Shown here piece after piece: positions 62,736 to 64,000 of a stretch of DNA of 64,000 bases. Every line of letters begins with the position of its first letter. The stretch's first letter is position 1. Under the pieces are notes generated by a model, which saw only the letters and a list, made by a program, of their open reading frames with translations, did not search any database and was not told where the DNA came from. The stretch covers positions 62,001-126,000 of the forward strand of contig NZ_VTUZ01000006.1 in the NCBI RefSeq assembly GCF_008369935.1, in the 5' to 3' direction. Origin of the DNA: Paraburkholderia panacisoli (GTDB taxonomy: Bacteria; Pseudomonadota; Gammaproteobacteria; Burkholderiales; Burkholderiaceae). Made by a program: the position numbers and the translations under genes.

Positions 62736-64000
62736 ATGACCTCGATCGTAACAATAATGTCAACTGCGCAAGTCGCAGCCCTGACGACGAAACAAATAGC
62801 GGCGCTGTCCACATCCGACATCGCCGCTCTAAGTACTGCTCAAGCACAGGCGTTGCAGACGGCTCAGATCGCGGCCATGTCGACATCCGACATCGTCTCC
62901 ATCAGTACGGCGGCACTTGCGCTGTTCAACAGCTCCCAACTGAACGCGCTTTCCACGAAGGACGTCGCGGCGCTCAGTACGGGCCAGATCGCTGCCTTGA
63001 CGACCTCTCAGATCAGCAACCTGAGTACGGTCCAAGTCGCGGCGCTGACGACCGCCGAAGTTTCGGCGTTCGCGCCAAGCTTCACCACGACGCAAATCGG
63101 CGCGCTCACGACCGCTCAGGCGCCGGGCCTTTCGGCCAGCGTCATCGGTTCGCTGACCACGGCGCAGATGCAGGCCATCTCGACCAAGGAGATCACGGCA
63201 TTCACGACCGCGCAGGTTGGCGCGCTCGGTTCGACACTCACGACCGGCCAGATCGGCACACTGAGCACGGCCCAGGCCGCCGGCGTGACGACCACGACGA
63301 TGGCGGCTCTGACGACCACGCAGCTGCAGGCGATCACGACCAAGGAAATCGCCGCGTTCTCGACCAGCCAGCTCGGCTCGCTCTCGACCACGCAGGTCGG
63401 CTCGCTCTCGACCGCCCAGGTCGCATCGCTCACGACCAACCAGATCACGACGCTTGCCGCCAAGCTGACGACCGGCCAGATCGGCGCGCTCACGACCGCT
63501 CAGGCACCGGGCCTTTCGGCCAGCGTCATCGGTTCGCTCAGCACGGCGCAGATGCAGGCCATCGCGACCAAGGAAATCTCGGCGTTCACGACCGCACAGA
63601 TCGGCGCGCTCGGCTCGACGCTCACGACCGGCCAGATCGGCGCACTGAGCACGGCCCTGGCAGCCGGCGTGACCACCACGACGATGGCGGCTCTCACGAG
63701 CCCGCAGCTGCAGGCGATCACGACCAAGGAAATCGGCTCGTTCTCGACCAGCCAGCTCGGCGCCCTTTCGACCACGCAGGTCGCCGCACTCACGACCGCT
63801 CAGGTCGCTTCGCTCTCGACCAATCAGGTCACCACGCTCGCCGACAGCCTCACCACGACGCAAATCGGCGCGCTCACGACCGTCCAGGCGGCGGGCCTGA
63901 GCACCTCGATCATCAGCGGGATGTCCACGGCGCAGATGCAGGCCATCTCGACCAAGGAGATCAGCGCACTGAAGACCGCACAGGTTGGCGCGCTCGGCTC
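62736..64000 (+). CDS. Large octapeptide-repeat protein, 5' part (runs off the window)
   Basis: At least 421 codons, open to the edge. ATG 62736 follows an in-frame TAA at 62715; no strong ribosome binding site is seen. There is no signal peptide or membrane helix. After a short lead the whole protein is repeats of eight residues, consensus xA[LFI][ST]Tx[QE][IVLM], for example AALTTAQV. From 63099 these form 128-residue super-repeats, each 13 octads plus two 12-residue units (GALGSTLTTGQI, TTLAAKLTTGQI). Proteins of this look are, from memory, sometimes labelled heme utilization or adhesion proteins, a label without clear basis. The upstream FliA-like site and place beside fliC suggest a motility-linked protein. 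Confidence 0.85.
   Translation, partial: MTSIVTIMSTAQVAALTTKQIAALSTSDIAALSTAQAQALQTAQIAAMSTSDIVSISTAALALFNSSQLNALSTKDVAALSTGQIAALTTSQISNLSTVQVAALTTAEVSAFAPSFTTTQIGALTTAQAPGLSASVIGSLTTAQMQAISTKEITAFTTAQVGALGSTLTTGQIGTLSTAQAAGVTTTTMAALTTTQLQAITTKEIAAFSTSQLGSLSTTQVGSLSTAQVASLTTNQITTLAAKLTTGQIGALTTAQAPGLSASVIGSLSTAQMQAIATKEISAFTTAQIGALGSTLTTGQIGALSTALAAGVTTTTMAALTSPQLQAITTKEIGSFSTSQLGALSTTQVAALTTAQVASLSTNQVTTLADSLTTTQIGALTTVQAAGLSTSIISGMSTAQMQAISTKEISALKTAQVGALG
63099..64000 (+). repeat. 384-bp super-repeats within the repeat-protein gene
   Basis: The same segment, coding GALTTAQAPGL or a close variant, begins at 63099, 63483 and 63867: spacing exactly 384 bp both times. Copies 1 and 2 are highly alike at the DNA level, copy 3 somewhat less and cut by the window edge. 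This points to recent duplication within the gene. Confidence 0.93.

Noticed and set aside
62829..63863. Minus-strand open frame within the repeat-protein gene
   Set aside because: It exists only because the repeats avoid codons that give stops on the other strand; its protein is an Arg/Gly/Asp repeat with no start signals. The plus strand has the start codon and the promoter-like site.

Overview
The window is the main flagellar and chemotaxis locus of a high-GC beta-proteobacterium, most likely Paraburkholderia or a close Burkholderiaceae relative. The reasons are the gene order (flhDC-motAB-cheYAW-mcp-cheRDBYZ beside flhBAFG-fliA, with a DUF2844/DUF3443 pair between cheZ and flhB), a short H-NS protein with a C-terminal AT-hook-like tail, and a dispersed intergenic repeat of a kind I associate with Burkholderia genomes. 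The species assignment is inference.

Layout. 1-7381 (+): end of fliI, fliJ, fliK, then fliLMNOPQR (C-ring and export gate). 7527-20314 (-): flgBCDEFGHIJ, a YcgR/PilZ brake gene and flgKL (rod, hook, rings, hook-filament junction). 20532-23070 (+): divergent flgA, then flgMN. 23406-23992 (+): a hicAB toxin-antitoxin pair. 24041-31318 (-): flhB, flhA, flhF, flhG, fliA. 31505-33366 (-): an exported protein and lipoprotein pair (DUF2844/DUF3443). 33701-46451 (-): flhDC, motAB, cheY1, cheA, cheW, a chemoreceptor, cheRDB, cheY2, cheZ. 47182-56646: mostly non-flagellar genes (glycosyltransferase, hns, aqpZ, a phosphatase, a HAD hydrolase, a BadF-type sugar kinase, tag, rpsU, an aldo/keto reductase). 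56901-60396 (-): fliC, fliD, fliT. 60709-62005 (-): a CaCA-family cation exchanger preceded by a yybP-ykoY (Mn2+) riboswitch. 62736-64000 (+): the start of a large Thr/Ala/Gln-rich repeat protein that runs off the window.

Regulation. FlhDC is presumably the master regulator, FliA the flagellar sigma factor (sigma-28) and FlgM its anti-sigma factor. By eye I find six sites resembling the sigma-28 consensus TAAAGTTT-N11-GCCGATAA. They lie upstream of fliC, flgK, flgM, the ycgR-like gene, motA and the repeat-protein gene. A different shared motif of about 40 bp precedes flgB, flhB and flhF and is a candidate early or middle flagellar control element. Two adjacent palindromes lie upstream of flhD.

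The most unusual item is the repeat protein. Its octapeptide repeats are arranged in exact 384-bp super-repeats, and a FliA-like promoter lies about 100 bp upstream, so it may be an uncharacterised flagellar-regulon surface or appendage protein. Others are a four-copy 50-bp hairpin array inside the flg operon, an FlhG lacking both Walker A lysines, and an aqpZ with an apparent frameshift at its start.
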